Positions 40,268-51,236 of a stretch of DNA of 64,000 nt are shown here, piece by piece. Every line of letters starts with the position of its first letter. Position 1 is the first letter of the stretch. The DNA is from Curtobacterium sp. VKM Ac-2922 (GTDB taxonomy: Bacteria > Actinomycetota > Actinomycetes > Actinomycetales > Microbacteriaceae). The stretch covers positions 1 through 64,000 of the forward strand of contig NZ_JALGRO010000018.1 in assembly GCF_022815645.1 (NCBI RefSeq), read 5' to 3'. The notes under the pieces were generated by a model. That model had not been told where the DNA came from and did not search any database. It saw nothing but the letters and a program-made list of their open reading frames with translations. The position numbers and the translations under genes were made by a program.

Positions 40268-42295
40268 CTACTGCAGGCCGCGGCGACGCAGCAGCGGCCC
40301 GACCTCGGCGTCGCGGCCGCGGAACTCGCGGAAGGCCTCGATCGGGTCCTTCGACCCACCGACAGCGAGCACCATCGTGGCGAAGCGACGGCCGGCGGCG
40401 CGGTCGAGCCCGCCGTGGTCGCGGAACCACTCCACCGTGTCGGCGTCGAGCACCTCGCTCCAGATGTACCCGTAGTAGCCAGCGTCGTACCCGCCCGAGA
40501 AGGTGTGCGCGAAGTACGTCGACGAGTAGCGCGGCGGCACCGCGGAGACGGCGATGCCCGCGTCCGCCAGCGCCTGGCGCTCGAAGGCCTCGACGTCGGT
40601 GACGGCGTCGGCCTCGGCCTTCGACAGGCGGTGCCAGGCCTGGTCGAGCAGGGCCGCTGCCAGGTACTCGGTCGTGCCGAAGCCCTCGTTGAACCCGGCC
40701 GAGTCGCTCAGGCCCAGGACGAGCTCCGGCGGCATCGGGGCACCGGTCTCGTGGTGCTTGGCGTAGTTCGCCAGCACCTCGGGCCACGTCACCCACATCT
40801 CGTTCACCTGGCTGGGGAACTCGACGAAGTCCCGCTCGACGTTCGTCCCCGAGAACCGGGGGTAGGTCGTGCGGGCGATGAGCCCGTGCAGCGCGTGCCC
40901 GAACTCGTGGAACAGCGTCTCGACCTCGTCCTGGATCAGGAGCGTGGGGGAGCCGGCCGCGGGCTTGGCGACGTTGAGGTTGTTCATCACGACGGGCAGG
41001 GTGTCCATGAGTGCGGACTGCTCGACGATCGGGTTCATCCACGCGCCGCCCCGCTTGCCGTCACGCGTGTACAGGTCGAGCAGGTACAGCCCGACGGGGG
41101 TGTCGTCGTCGTCGGTGACCTCGAACACGCGGACCTCGTCGTTGTACCCGTGCAGGTCCGGGCGCTCGGTGAACTTCAGCCCGTAGAGCGCGTTCGCGGC
41201 GAAGAACACCCCGTCGTGCAGCACCCGGTCCGCCTCGAGGTAGGGGCGCAGGGCCGTGCTGTCGGCGGCGAACTGTTCGCCGCGCAGGATCTCGGTGGCG
41301 TACGCCCAGTCCCAGGCCTCGACGTCGTGCCCGAGCGTGCGGGCGCGGACGGCACGTTCGTCGTCCGCATTCGCGGCGGCGGCCGGCACGAGCGAGGACA
41401 GCAGCCCGTCGACGGCCTCGGGGGTCCGGGCGGTCTCGTCCGCGGTGACGACGGCGGCGTGGTTCGGGAACCCGAGCAGCTCGGCCCGTTCGGCACGCAG
41501 ACGCACGATGCGCAGCAACACCGGGCGGTTGTCGTGCTCGTTGTCGCGACGACCGCGGGACAGCGAGGAGCGCATGATCCGCTCGCGCAGGCCGCGGTCG
41601 GCCAGCGAGGCCAGCCACGGGTGTCCGGTGTAGAGCGGCAGCGTGATGAGCCAGCCCTCGAGCCCGCGGTCGGCGGCGGCAGCGGCGGCGGCGGACTTCG
41701 CGCCGTCGTCCAGACCGACCAGCTCCTGCTCGTCGGTGACGTGCACGGCAAGGTCGTTCGTCTCGTCGAGCAGGTTGCGCTCGAACGTGGTGGTCAGGGT
41801 CGAGAGCTCCTGGTTGATCGCGGTCAGGCGCGCCTTGCCGGCGTCGTCGAGGCCGGCTCCCGCCAGGGTCATCTCGGTGGCGGTGCGTTCGACCAGGCGC
41901 AGGTCCTCGCCCGTCAGCCCGGCGGCCTCGGCGCCGTCGAGCACGGCCTGCACCCGGGCGTACAACCGCGCGTCCAGCGTGATCGCGTCGCGATGCGCGG
42001 CGAGCAGGGGCGAGACCTCGGCCTCGAGGTCGTGGAGTTGGGGCGTCGAGTCGGCCGAGGACAGCGTGAAGAAGACCGCGCTGACCCGACCGAGCAGCTG
42101 CCCGGAGCGTTCGAGCGCCACGAGCGTGTTGTCGAACGTCGGCGCATCCGGGTTCGTGGCGATCGCCTCGACCTCGTCGCGCTGCTCGGCCATGCCGGCG
42201 TCGAACGCGGGGCGGTGGTGCTCGAGTCGGATCTGGTCGAACGGGGGGAGTGCGTACGGAAGCGTGCTCGGGGCATCGAACGGCGTCGTCGTCAT
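40268..42295 (-). CDS. M3-family zinc metallopeptidase (oligopeptidase/Dcp type)
   Basis: 675 aa from the ATG at 42295 (a GTG lies directly before it), after GGGTGGGG. The zinc motif HEFGHALHG is near residue 461, followed by a downstream Glu in ERDFVEFPSQVNEMW. The large helical N-terminal domain has LERSGQLLGRVSAVFFTLSS, typical of thimet-type oligopeptidases and peptidyl-dipeptidase Dcp. No signal peptide, so it degrades short peptides in the cytoplasm. It ends against the tandem repeat array. Confidence 0.93.
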   Translation of the reverse strand: MTTTPFDAPSTLPYALPPFDQIRLEHHRPAFDAGMAEQRDEVEAIATNPDAPTFDNTLVALERSGQLLGRVSAVFFTLSSADSTPQLHDLEAEVSPLLAAHRDAITLDARLYARVQAVLDGAEAAGLTGEDLRLVERTATEMTLAGAGLDDAGKARLTAINQELSTLTTTFERNLLDETNDLAVHVTDEQELVGLDDGAKSAAAAAAADRGLEGWLITLPLYTGHPWLASLADRGLRERIMRSSLSRGRRDNEHDNRPVLLRIVRLRAERAELLGFPNHAAVVTADETARTPEAVDGLLSSLVPAAAANADDERAVRARTLGHDVEAWDWAYATEILRGEQFAADSTALRPYLEADRVLHDGVFFAANALYGLKFTERPDLHGYNDEVRVFEVTDDDDTPVGLYLLDLYTRDGKRGGAWMNPIVEQSALMDTLPVVMNNLNVAKPAAGSPTLLIQDEVETLFHEFGHALHGLIARTTYPRFSGTNVERDFVEFPSQVNEMWVTWPEVLANYAKHHETGAPMPPELVLGLSDSAGFNEGFGTTEYLAAALLDQAWHRLSKAEADAVTDVEAFERQALADAGIAVSAVPPRYSSTYFAHTFSGGYDAGYYGYIWSEVLDADTVEWFRDHGGLDRAAGRRFATMVLAVGGSKDPIEAFREFRGRDAEVGPLLRRRGLQ

Positions 42296-42307
42296 CACCC
42301 CACCCTA

Positions 42308-42347
42308 GGACGCACCCCTGGCAGCCCTCGGACGCACCCCTGGCAGC
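42308..42347 (+). repeat. Tandem 22-bp duplication
   Basis: GGACGCACCCCTGGCAGC occurs at 42308-42325 and 42330-42347. It spans almost the whole gap between the M3 peptidase start and the TetR gene stop. Confidence 0.85.
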
Positions 42348-42348
42348 G

Positions 42349-43898
<1,550 letters not shown>

Positions 43899-43925
43899 CC
43901 CGCCGGGGCTCAGCCCGAGCGACAC

Positions 43926-43987
43926 CGCACAACCGAAAGCACCCCGAACCACGGCATTGCGTGGCTCGGGGTGCTTCCTGTTGTGCG
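43926..43987. terminator. Long hairpin, repeat family 1 copy b
   Basis: The left arm starts CGCACAACCGAAAGCACCCC and pairs with the right arm over 27 bp with three mismatches. It lies between the convergent hydrolase gene and the 83-aa gene. CCGTTCGAACGG, another palindrome, follows at about 43995. Confidence 0.8.
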
Positions 43988-44035
43988 AACGCGCCGTTCG
44001 AACGGGGCCGTGCGAACGCGCACGACGACCCGGAC

Positions 44036-44287
44036 TCAGTCCTCTTCGGCCGCGTCGTCCGGGTTCGTGACCTGGGCGTGCCCGGCGTCATCCAGGTGGA
44101 TCGACGTGCCGTCGTCCAGCTCCACCCGCGGCTTGCCCTCCAGGTACGTCAGCGTCCAGCCCCACCCCGCGGTGTCCACCGACGCCGAGACCAGCTCGGC
44201 CTCCACCTGCTGCACCGCGGCCACCAGGGCCGCGTCGAGCCGTGACGGTGCCACGGCGCCGACGTTCCATCGTGTGCCCAACTGCAT
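44036..44287 (-). CDS. Small hypothetical protein downstream of valS
   Basis: 83 aa from the ATG at 44287, behind AGGAGG. It is acidic, with one alpha helix and a likely beta hairpin (GWGWTLTYLEGKPRVEL, DDGTSIHLDD). No membrane segment or metal motif. It starts 44 bp after the valS stop on the same strand, so it is probably the last gene of that transcript. I do not recognise it. Confidence 0.7.
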   Translation of the reverse strand: MQLGTRWNVGAVAPSRLDAALVAAVQQVEAELVSASVDTAGWGWTLTYLEGKPRVELDDGTSIHLDDAGHAQVTNPDDAAEED

Positions 44288-44331
44288 CCGAGCCTCCTGG
44301 CTGTGTGTGGTGACGACCGGCGGACCGCCGC

Positions 44332-46929
44332 CTACGCGGTGGGCTGCTCGGCCAGTTCGATCTCGACGACGGCGAGTTCCGGCCCGTCGACGAACGACAG
44401 GTTCGCGATTCGCCCGACGGCCGCCAGGTCCACGGCGGCCCGCTCGACGAGTTCGCGCGTCGACGCCGGCGCGGCCACGACGGCCCGGGTGACCGGGGTC
44501 TTCTGCGACGCCTTGGCCGCGGTCTTCGCGCCGCGGATCCCGATGAGCGCCTGGCCGACGGCGGCCAGCAGCCCCGTCTCGGCCGCGTCGACCGGCAGGT
44601 CGGCAGCGGTCGGCCACGCGGCGGTGTGCACGCTGGTGTCGTGGGTCCAGGCCCACACCTCTTCCGTCGCGAACGGGAGGAACGGTGCCAGCAGGCGCAG
44701 CAGCGCGTCGATCGCAGCGCGCAGTGCCAGGACCGCGCTCGCCTGGGTCTCGTGGGTCGCGTCCGGCGCGGTGCCGTAGGCGCGCTCCTTGACGAGCTCG
44801 AGGTAGTCGTCGCAGAACGTCCAGAAGAAGCGCTCGGTGACCTCGAGGGCGCGGGCGTGGTCGAAGCCCTCGAACGCGGTGGTTGCCTGCTCGATCGTGG
44901 TGCCCAGGGCGGCGAGCATGTCGATGTCGAGTGCCTCGGTGACGCTCGTGGCTCCGGTGGGCAGGTCGAAGCCGTACACGAACTTCGCCGCGTTGAGCAC
45001 CTTGATCGCCAGACGGCGGCCGACCTTGATCTGCTTCGGGTTCTGCGGGTCGAACGCCGCGTCCGTGCCGAGCTTCGACGACGCAGCCCAGTAGCGGACC
45101 GCGTCGGCGCCGTGCTGCTCGAGGACCGACATCGGCGTGACGACGTTGCCCTTGGACTTCGACATCTTCTTGCGGTCGGGGTCGACGATGAAGCCGGAGA
45201 TGCTGGCGTGCTTCCACGGCACCACGTCGGCCTCGAGCTGGCTGCGCAGCACGGTGGTGAACAGCCAGGTGCGGATGATGTCCTGCGCCTGCGGGCGGAC
45301 GTCGTACGGGTACACCAGGTCGTAGAGCGCGGGGTCGGTCTCCCACTTGCCCGCCAGCTGCGGGGTCAGCGACGAGGTGGCCCAGGTGTCCATGACGTCG
45401 AGCTCGCCGACGAAGCCGTTCGGCACGCCGCGCTGGTCGTCCTGGTACCCGGGGGCGGGCTCGGACGACGGGTCGACGGGCAGCCGCGCCTCGGTCGGCA
45501 CGATCGGCTGGTCGAACACGGGGTTGCCGTCGGCGTCGAGGGGGTACCAGACCGGGATCGGCACGCCGAAGAAGCGCTGGCGCGAGATGAGCCAGTCGCC
45601 GGACAGGCCGCCCACCCAGTTGTCGTAGCGGACGCGCATGAAGTCGGGGTGGAAGCCGATCTGCTGGCCGCGCTCGCGCAGGGTGGCCTTGAGCTGCTCG
45701 TCGCGGGCGCCGTTGACGATGTACCACTGGCGGGTCGAGACGATCTCGAGCGGCTTGTCGCCCTTCTCGAAGAACTTCACCGGGTGCTGGATGGTCTTCA
45801 CGTCACCGACCAGCTCACCGGACTCGGTCAGGGCGTCCACGACGACCTTCTTGGCCGAGAACACGGTCTTGCCGGCCATCTCGGCGTACAGCTCCTGGCC
45901 ACGCGACGACGTGATCCACGCCGGCTCGTCGGAGCGCACGCGGCCGTCGAACCCGATGATGGCGCGGTTCGGCAGCTGCAGCTCGCGCCACCACACCACG
46001 TCGGTGGTGTCGCCGAAGGTGCAGACCATCGCGATGCCTGCGCCCTTGTCCTTCTGTGCCAGGTGGTGCGCGAGCACCGGCACCTCGACGTCGAACAGGG
46101 GGGAGCGGACCGTCGTGCCGAACAGGTCCGTGAAGCGCTCGTCGTCGGGGTGCGCGACCAGGGCGACGCACGCGGGGAGCAGCTCGGGGCGGGTGGTCTG
46201 GATGACGACGTCACCCTGCCCGTCCGCGCGGTGGAACGCGATGCCGTGGTACGCGCCCGGCATCTCCTTGTCCTCGAGCTCGGCCTGGGCCACCGCGGTG
46301 CGGAACGTGACGTCCCACAGCGTCGGGGCGTCGGCCTGGTAGGCCTCGCCGCGCTCGAGGTTGCGCAGGAACGCCCGCTGGGCGCTCGCACGCGAGGTGG
46401 CGTCGATCGTGCGGTACGACTGCGTCCAGTCGACGGACAGGCCGAGCGTGCGGAAGAGCTCCTCGAACTGCTGCTCGTCCTGCACGGTCAGCTGGTCGCA
46501 CAGCTCGATGAAGTTGCGGCGCGAGATCGGCAGCTGGTCGGCGGCCTTGCTCGACTTGCCGTCACCGCCCTGGAACGGCGGGGTGAAGTCGGGGTCGTAG
46601 GGGAGTGACGGGTCGCAGCGGACGCCGTAGTAGTTCTGCACGCGACGCTCGGTCGGCAGACCGTTGTCGTCCCAGCCCATCGGGTAGAAGACGTGCTTGC
46701 CGCGCATGCGCTCGAACCGTGCCTTGAGGTCGGTGTGCGTGTACGAGAACACGTGGCCGATGTGCAGCGAGCCCGAGGCGGTGGGCGGCGGGGTGTCGAT
46801 CGAGTAGACGGCGTCGCGGTGGCCGGCGGCGTCGCGGTCGAAGCGGTACGTGCCGTCCTGCTCCCATCGTGGGCCCCAGACCTGCTCGAGTCCGTCCACC
46901 GTGGGCTTGTCGGGCATGGGCTTGGTCAT
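44332..46929 (-). CDS. valS: Valyl-tRNA synthetase
   Basis: 865 aa from the ATG at 46929, after AAAGGCG; the long frame back to 47205 is not needed. Class I signatures are intact: HIGH at 56-59 (GSLHIGHVFSYT) and KMSKS at 588-592. The editing domain lies between, with TTRPELLPACVALVAHPDDE. The anticodon-binding helical domain follows. The C-terminus stops at about 865 without the long coiled-coil arm of the E. coli enzyme. It charges tRNA-Val and clears mischarged Thr. Confidence 0.97.
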   Translation of the reverse strand: MTKPMPDKPTVDGLEQVWGPRWEQDGTYRFDRDAAGHRDAVYSIDTPPPTASGSLHIGHVFSYTHTDLKARFERMRGKHVFYPMGWDDNGLPTERRVQNYYGVRCDPSLPYDPDFTPPFQGGDGKSSKAADQLPISRRNFIELCDQLTVQDEQQFEELFRTLGLSVDWTQSYRTIDATSRASAQRAFLRNLERGEAYQADAPTLWDVTFRTAVAQAELEDKEMPGAYHGIAFHRADGQGDVVIQTTRPELLPACVALVAHPDDERFTDLFGTTVRSPLFDVEVPVLAHHLAQKDKGAGIAMVCTFGDTTDVVWWRELQLPNRAIIGFDGRVRSDEPAWITSSRGQELYAEMAGKTVFSAKKVVVDALTESGELVGDVKTIQHPVKFFEKGDKPLEIVSTRQWYIVNGARDEQLKATLRERGQQIGFHPDFMRVRYDNWVGGLSGDWLISRQRFFGVPIPVWYPLDADGNPVFDQPIVPTEARLPVDPSSEPAPGYQDDQRGVPNGFVGELDVMDTWATSSLTPQLAGKWETDPALYDLVYPYDVRPQAQDIIRTWLFTTVLRSQLEADVVPWKHASISGFIVDPDRKKMSKSKGNVVTPMSVLEQHGADAVRYWAASSKLGTDAAFDPQNPKQIKVGRRLAIKVLNAAKFVYGFDLPTGATSVTEALDIDMLAALGTTIEQATTAFEGFDHARALEVTERFFWTFCDDYLELVKERAYGTAPDATHETQASAVLALRAAIDALLRLLAPFLPFATEEVWAWTHDTSVHTAAWPTAADLPVDAAETGLLAAVGQALIGIRGAKTAAKASQKTPVTRAVVAAPASTRELVERAAVDLAAVGRIANLSFVDGPELAVVEIELAEQPTA

Positions 46930-46987
46930 GGCTGCGCCTTTCGATCGGTATGTGCGGCACCGAGTCCGTGATGAGGTGCCTGAGTGT

Positions 46988-47004
46988 CCACGTGTGGCAC
47001 GTGG
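46988..47004. promoter_or_regulatory. Palindrome in the valS upstream region
   Basis: CCACGTG-TGG-CACGTGG is a perfect 7-bp-arm inverted repeat overlapping a second one (GGCAC-GTG-GTGCC). It lies in the spacer between valS and the divergent MFS gene. No T-box was recognised here. Confidence 0.35.
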
Positions 47005-47050
47005 TGCCCTCGATCGTACCGGTTGTCCGCGACTCGTCGACGGCCTCCAC

Positions 47051-47079
47051 TGGAGCGCTCCACTGCGACCTGCTAGTCT
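47051..47079 (+). promoter_or_regulatory. Promoter of the MHS-type transporter gene
   Basis: TGGAGC (47051-47056) and TAGTCT (47074-47079) stand 17 bp apart and could be the -35 and -10 boxes. The leader would be about 90 bases. Confidence 0.4.
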
Positions 47080-47175
47080 GTCGGGGTTTGTCCGGCGAAC
47101 GCGAGTTCGTAGGAGCTGCAACGTCGCCGTCCCGTCGGACGCCCGAAGGACGCTCAGCACACCGGAGGAACACCC

Positions 47176-48735
47176 TTGACACCGAACACCGCACCGAACA
47201 CGCACGGCGACCGGCCGCTGCGGACGAAGGGCGCTGCGAAGCGTGCTCGCCGGACGATGACCACGGACGACGTCACCGTCGTCGAGGAGTCGCTGCTCAA
47301 GCGTGCCGTCGCCGCCGCGGCCCTCGGCAATGCGATGGAGTGGTTCGACTTCGGCATCTTCGCCTACCTCACCGTCACCATCTCGCAGGTCTTCCTGCCG
47401 CAGGGCGACCCGGCGTCGAACATCGTCGCGACGTTCGGCTTCTTCGCCGCCGCGTTCATCGTCCGCCCGATCGGCGGTGCGGTCTTCGGTCCGATCGGTG
47501 ACCGGATCGGCCGGCAGAAGGTCCTCGCGCTCACGATGATCCTGATGGCTGCCGGCACGCTCATGATCGGCCTGATCCCGTCGTACGACGCGATCGGCTT
47601 CTGGGCCCCCGTCCTGCTGCTCGTCGCCCGCTTCGTGCAGGGCTTCTCGACCGGTGGCGAGTACGGCGGGGCCGCGACCTTCATCGCCGAGTACTCGCCC
47701 GACAAGCGTCGTGGGTTCATGGGCTCGTGGTTGGAGTTCGGCACGCTAGCCGGCTACGTGCTCGGCGCCTCGATCGTCACCGGGCTGCAGTTCGGCCTGT
47801 CCGACCAGGCACTGCTGAGCTGGGGCTGGCGCATCCCGTTCATCGTCGCCGGTCCGCTCGGCCTGATCGGGCTGTACCTGCGCCTGAAGCTCGAGGAGAC
47901 CCCGGCCTTCCAGAAGCAGCAGGAGCAGGCCGCCGAGCGTGAGTCCGCGAAGACCCCGTTCCTCAAGCTGTTCGCCGAGAACTGGCGCGCGCTGGTCATC
48001 TGCATCGGCCTGGTGCTGGTGTTCAACGTGACCGACTACATGCTGCTGTCGTACATGCCGACCTACCTCGAGCAGAACCTCGGCCAGAACGCCACGTTCG
48101 GCCTGATCCTGATCGTCATCGTGATGATCCTGATGATGGTCGTCATCACGTTCGGCGGGCGCCTGTCCGACCGGTTCGGCCGCCGCCCCGTGCTCGCCGC
48201 GGGGTGCATCGGCTTCTTCCTGTTCTCGTGGCCGGCCCTGCAGCTCGTGCAGTCCGGCAGCGGGGTCGGGGTGTTCTTCGGTCTGCTCATCCTGGGCGTC
48301 GTGCTGGTCACCTTCACCTCGACGATGCCCTCGACGCTCCCCGCCCTGTTCCCGACGATCATCCGCTACGGCGCGCTGGCGATCGCGTTCAACGTGTCGG
48401 TCTCGCTGTTCGGTGGCACCACGCCGCTGGCGACGGCGGCGCTCATCAACGCGGCGAAGGACGCGGGACTGGGCTGGGCCGAGGACATCCCGGCGTTCTA
48501 CCTGATGGCCGCGGCGCTCATCGGTCTCGTGGCGGTGTACTTCACGAAGGAGACCGCCGCCACCCCGCTCATGGGCTCGGGCCCGACGGTCGCGTCCGAA
48601 GACGAGGTCGCCCAGGTCATCGACGAGTACAACGACCCGTCGTCCGAGTTCGCGCAGTCGGACTGGGCCAAGGAGTTCTCGACCAGCGAGATCCCGGTCG
48701 TGTCCGCCGACGACTCCGCTGCGTCCCGCAGCTGA
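47176..48735 (+). CDS. MFS transporter, metabolite:H+ symporter family (ProP-like)
   Basis: 519 aa from the TTG at 47176, which follows GGAGGAAC; the ATG at 47257 is an alternative that loses only the polar N-terminus. It has twelve membrane helices. Family blocks are NAMEWFDFGIFAYL, RPIGGAVFGPIGDRIGRQKV (the motif A loop) and RFVQGFSTGGEYGGAATFIAEY. This matches the MHS family of proline/betaine or dicarboxylate symporters. The long acidic C-terminal tail is shorter than the ProP coiled coil. Compatible-solute uptake is the best guess. Confidence 0.9.
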   Translation: MTPNTAPNTHGDRPLRTKGAAKRARRTMTTDDVTVVEESLLKRAVAAAALGNAMEWFDFGIFAYLTVTISQVFLPQGDPASNIVATFGFFAAAFIVRPIGGAVFGPIGDRIGRQKVLALTMILMAAGTLMIGLIPSYDAIGFWAPVLLLVARFVQGFSTGGEYGGAATFIAEYSPDKRRGFMGSWLEFGTLAGYVLGASIVTGLQFGLSDQALLSWGWRIPFIVAGPLGLIGLYLRLKLEETPAFQKQQEQAAERESAKTPFLKLFAENWRALVICIGLVLVFNVTDYMLLSYMPTYLEQNLGQNATFGLILIVIVMILMMVVITFGGRLSDRFGRRPVLAAGCIGFFLFSWPALQLVQSGSGVGVFFGLLILGVVLVTFTSTMPSTLPALFPTIIRYGALAIAFNVSVSLFGGTTPLATAALINAAKDAGLGWAEDIPAFYLMAAALIGLVAVYFTKETAATPLMGSGPTVASEDEVAQVIDEYNDPSSEFAQSDWAKEFSTSEIPVVSADDSAASRS

Positions 48736-48746
48736 CGGACGTACGG

Positions 48747-48785
48747 CCAGGAGGCCCGACCCGCGTCAGCGCGTCGGGCCCGGGT
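48747..48785. terminator. Hairpin between convergent MFS and ABC genes (family 3-like)
   Basis: CAGGAGGCCCGACCCGCG and CGCGTCGGGCCCGGG can pair around a short loop. The AGGAGGC core matches family 3. It overlaps the last codons of the ABC ATPase gene. Confidence 0.45.
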
Positions 48786-50364
48786 CCGTCCCGGGGCCGG
48801 CTGCCAGGCGCTCGGCCGACCGCAGGAGCGCGATCGTCACGGGGTGCGCCGGGTGCGTGAACACCCGCGACGCGGGACCGTGCTCCACCGCGGTGCCCGC
48901 GTCGATCACGAGCACGTCGTCGGCCATCCGTCGCACGGCCCGCAGGTCGTGCGACACGAACACCATCGCCACGCCGGTGTCGTCGCGCAGCTGTTCCAGC
49001 AGCGTCAGCACCTGGTCCTGCACCGTCGCGTCGAGGGCGGTCACGGGTTCGTCCAGCACGAGCACGTCGGGCGCGGTCGTCAGCGCCCGGGCGATCGCCA
49101 GCCGCTGCCGTTGCCCGCCGGAGAGCGTCAGCGGTGACCGGCCGCGCAGCCCGGGGTCCAGGTCGACCTGGCGCAGCGCCGCGTCGACCTGCGGGCCGAG
49201 CGGACCCGTCGCACGCCGGGCATCGCCGTCGCTCAGGGCATCGGCCAGCACACGCTCGACGTCCCAGCGCTCGTCGAACGTCGCGCCGGGGTCCTGCACG
49301 ACGGCCGCGATCCGGGGGCGTCGGGCGCGGCGCTCGCGCTCGGGGAGTGGCGCCCAGGCGGCACCGTCGAGGGTCACCGTCCCCGTGTCCGGCGTCGCGA
49401 GCCCGAGCAGCATCCGGGCCACCGTCGTCTTGCCCGAACCCGAGGCCCCGACGACCCCGAGCACCCGCCCGGGCTGCAGGCCGAACGACACCCCGTCGAC
49501 CACCGCGACGCCGTCGTACGCCTTGCGGAGGTCCCGCGCCTCGAGCACCAGACCCGCACCGTGCGGGGTTGCACCCTTCTTCGTGCCCGTGCCCGTGCCC
49601 GCGCCGGCGGCAGCGACGAGCGCCTGCGTCACGGGGTGCTTCGGCGCCCGCAGCACGGCCTGCACGGTGCCCTGCTCGACGACCCGCCCGGCGTCCATCA
49701 CCACCACGCGGTCCGCCCACCCGGCGACGAGCCCCAGGTCGTGCGTCACGACGAGCAGCCCCGCGCCACGCTCCTGCGGCCGTCGCAGCTGCTCCATCAC
49801 GCGCACGGCGACCCCTGCGTCGAGCGCCGTCGTCGGCTCGTCCGCCACCACGAGCGCCGGCGAGCCGACGGTCGCAGCGGCGATGAGCGCGCGCTGGCGC
49901 ATCCCGCCCGACAGGGTCCCCGCGAGTCGTCCGTCGGTCGCGATCGCCGGGTCGAGCCCGACGTCGGCGAGCGCGGAGCGCACGGCGTCCACGCGCTCGC
50001 GTGCGGTCATCTCGGTGTGCAGCCGCAGGACGTCGTCGACCTCGCGTCCGACCGGACGCAGCGGGTCCAGCGCGCCCAGGGCCTCCTGTCCGACGTAGCC
50101 GACACGCGCTCCGCGCACCGACCGCCAGCGCCGGTCGGAGAACGCGCGGACGTCGAGCCCGGCGACGTCGAGTCGGTCGGCCCGGACGGCGGACCCGGCG
50201 GCCGACAGGCCGAGCAGCGCCCGGACGGTCACGGTCTTGCCGGAACCCGAGGCGCCGACCAGCGCGACGCACTCGCCCGCATCGACGTGCAGGTCGACAC
50301 CGGCGACGACCGGGGTCCCGCCGATGGCGACGTGCAGCCCACGGGCGTCGAGGACCGCGCTCAT
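48766..50364 (-). CDS. Peptide/nickel ABC transporter, fused double ATPase
   Basis: 532 aa from the ATG at 50364. Two complete ABC domains in one chain, each with Walker A GASGSGKT, then the signatures LSGGMRQRALI and LSGGQRQRLAI. Walker B is LVVADEPTTALD in the first and LVLDEPVTALD in the second. This is a DppD-DppF-type fusion. It powers the two permeases encoded upstream. Start and stop codons of the neighbouring permease gene overlap here by 4 bp (ATGA). Confidence 0.96.
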   Translation of the reverse strand: MSAVLDARGLHVAIGGTPVVAGVDLHVDAGECVALVGASGSGKTVTVRALLGLSAAGSAVRADRLDVAGLDVRAFSDRRWRSVRGARVGYVGQEALGALDPLRPVGREVDDVLRLHTEMTARERVDAVRSALADVGLDPAIATDGRLAGTLSGGMRQRALIAAATVGSPALVVADEPTTALDAGVAVRVMEQLRRPQERGAGLLVVTHDLGLVAGWADRVVVMDAGRVVEQGTVQAVLRAPKHPVTQALVAAAGAGTGTGTKKGATPHGAGLVLEARDLRKAYDGVAVVDGVSFGLQPGRVLGVVGASGSGKTTVARMLLGLATPDTGTVTLDGAAWAPLPERERRARRPRIAAVVQDPGATFDERWDVERVLADALSDGDARRATGPLGPQVDAALRQVDLDPGLRGRSPLTLSGGQRQRLAIARALTTAPDVLVLDEPVTALDATVQDQVLTLLEQLRDDTGVAMVFVSHDLRAVRRMADDVLVIDAGTAVEHGPASRVFTHPAHPVTIALLRSAERLAAGPGTDPGPTR

Positions 50365-51236
50365 CGCAGGGCCCCGGTCCGGCGGAGGGCGCGTCCGAGC
50401 ACGGTGACCGCGGCGGCCAGCACGACGATCGCCAGTCCCGGGAAGGTGCTCATCCACGGTGCTGTCTGCAGGTAGGTGCGGCCGTCGGCGAGCATCGCGC
50501 CCCATTCCGGTGCGGGCGGCGGTGTCCCGACGCCCAGGTAGCTGAGGGCGGACGCCCACACGATCGCCTGGCCGATGCCGAGCGTCCCGACCGCGACGAC
50601 CGGCCACAGGGCCGCCGGCAGCACGTGCCGCACGACGATGCGCGCCGGGGACCGCCCCTGCAGCACGGCCGTCTCGACGACCTGCGACGAGCGTGCTGCG
50701 CGGACCAGGCCGCGGACGATGCGGGCGTACCCGGGCGCGGTCGCGAACCCGACCGCGAGCATCGCGGGGACCGGACCGGGACCGGTGACGGCGATGACGA
50801 CCAGCGCGACGAGCAGCAGGGGCAGGGCGAACGCGACCTCGGTCACGCGTCCGATGACGGCATCGAGGACCCGACCACCGAGCCCGGCGACGACCCCGAG
50901 CAGCACGCCGACACCGCCGCCGACCAGGGTCGCGACGACGCCGACCACCAGGCTGGCGCGGGTGCCGGCGACGACCCGGGCCAGGACGTCGCGCCCGGAC
51001 TCGTCGGTGCCGAACGGGTGCCCGGGGCCGGGTGGCAGCAGCGCTTCGGCCGGGTGCACCGCGAGGGGAGCGGCACCGCCGAGCCCCTGCGGCCAGATCG
51101 CGGCCAGCACGCTGACGGCGACGACGGCGGCCGCCACCGTCCCCGCGACACCGAGTGCCCGGCGGCGACCCCGTCCGACCGACACGTCCGCAGCGCTGGT
51201 GCCGGCCTGGAGGCTCGGCTCGGCGATCCCGCTCAT
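50361..51236 (-). CDS. ABC transporter permease, DppC/OppC-type
   Basis: 291 aa from the ATG at 51236. It has six membrane helices, the first followed by HPFGTDESGRDVLARVVAGT, a marker of the DppC branch. The EAA-loop-like VVETAVLQGRSPARIVVRHVLP contacts the ATPase. It overlaps both neighbours by 4 bp, so translation is coupled. It forms the channel with the DppB-type protein. Confidence 0.95.
   Translation of the reverse strand: MSGIAEPSLQAGTSAADVSVGRGRRRALGVAGTVAAAVVAVSVLAAIWPQGLGGAAPLAVHPAEALLPPGPGHPFGTDESGRDVLARVVAGTRASLVVGVVATLVGGGVGVLLGVVAGLGGRVLDAVIGRVTEVAFALPLLLVALVVIAVTGPGPVPAMLAVGFATAPGYARIVRGLVRAARSSQVVETAVLQGRSPARIVVRHVLPAALWPVVAVGTLGIGQAIVWASALSYLGVGTPPPAPEWGAMLADGRTYLQTAPWMSTFPGLAIVVLAAAVTVLGRALRRTGALR

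Noticed and set aside
46930-47175. A T-box for valS
   Set aside because: No TGGTACCGCG-like element or specifier stem on the minus strand.
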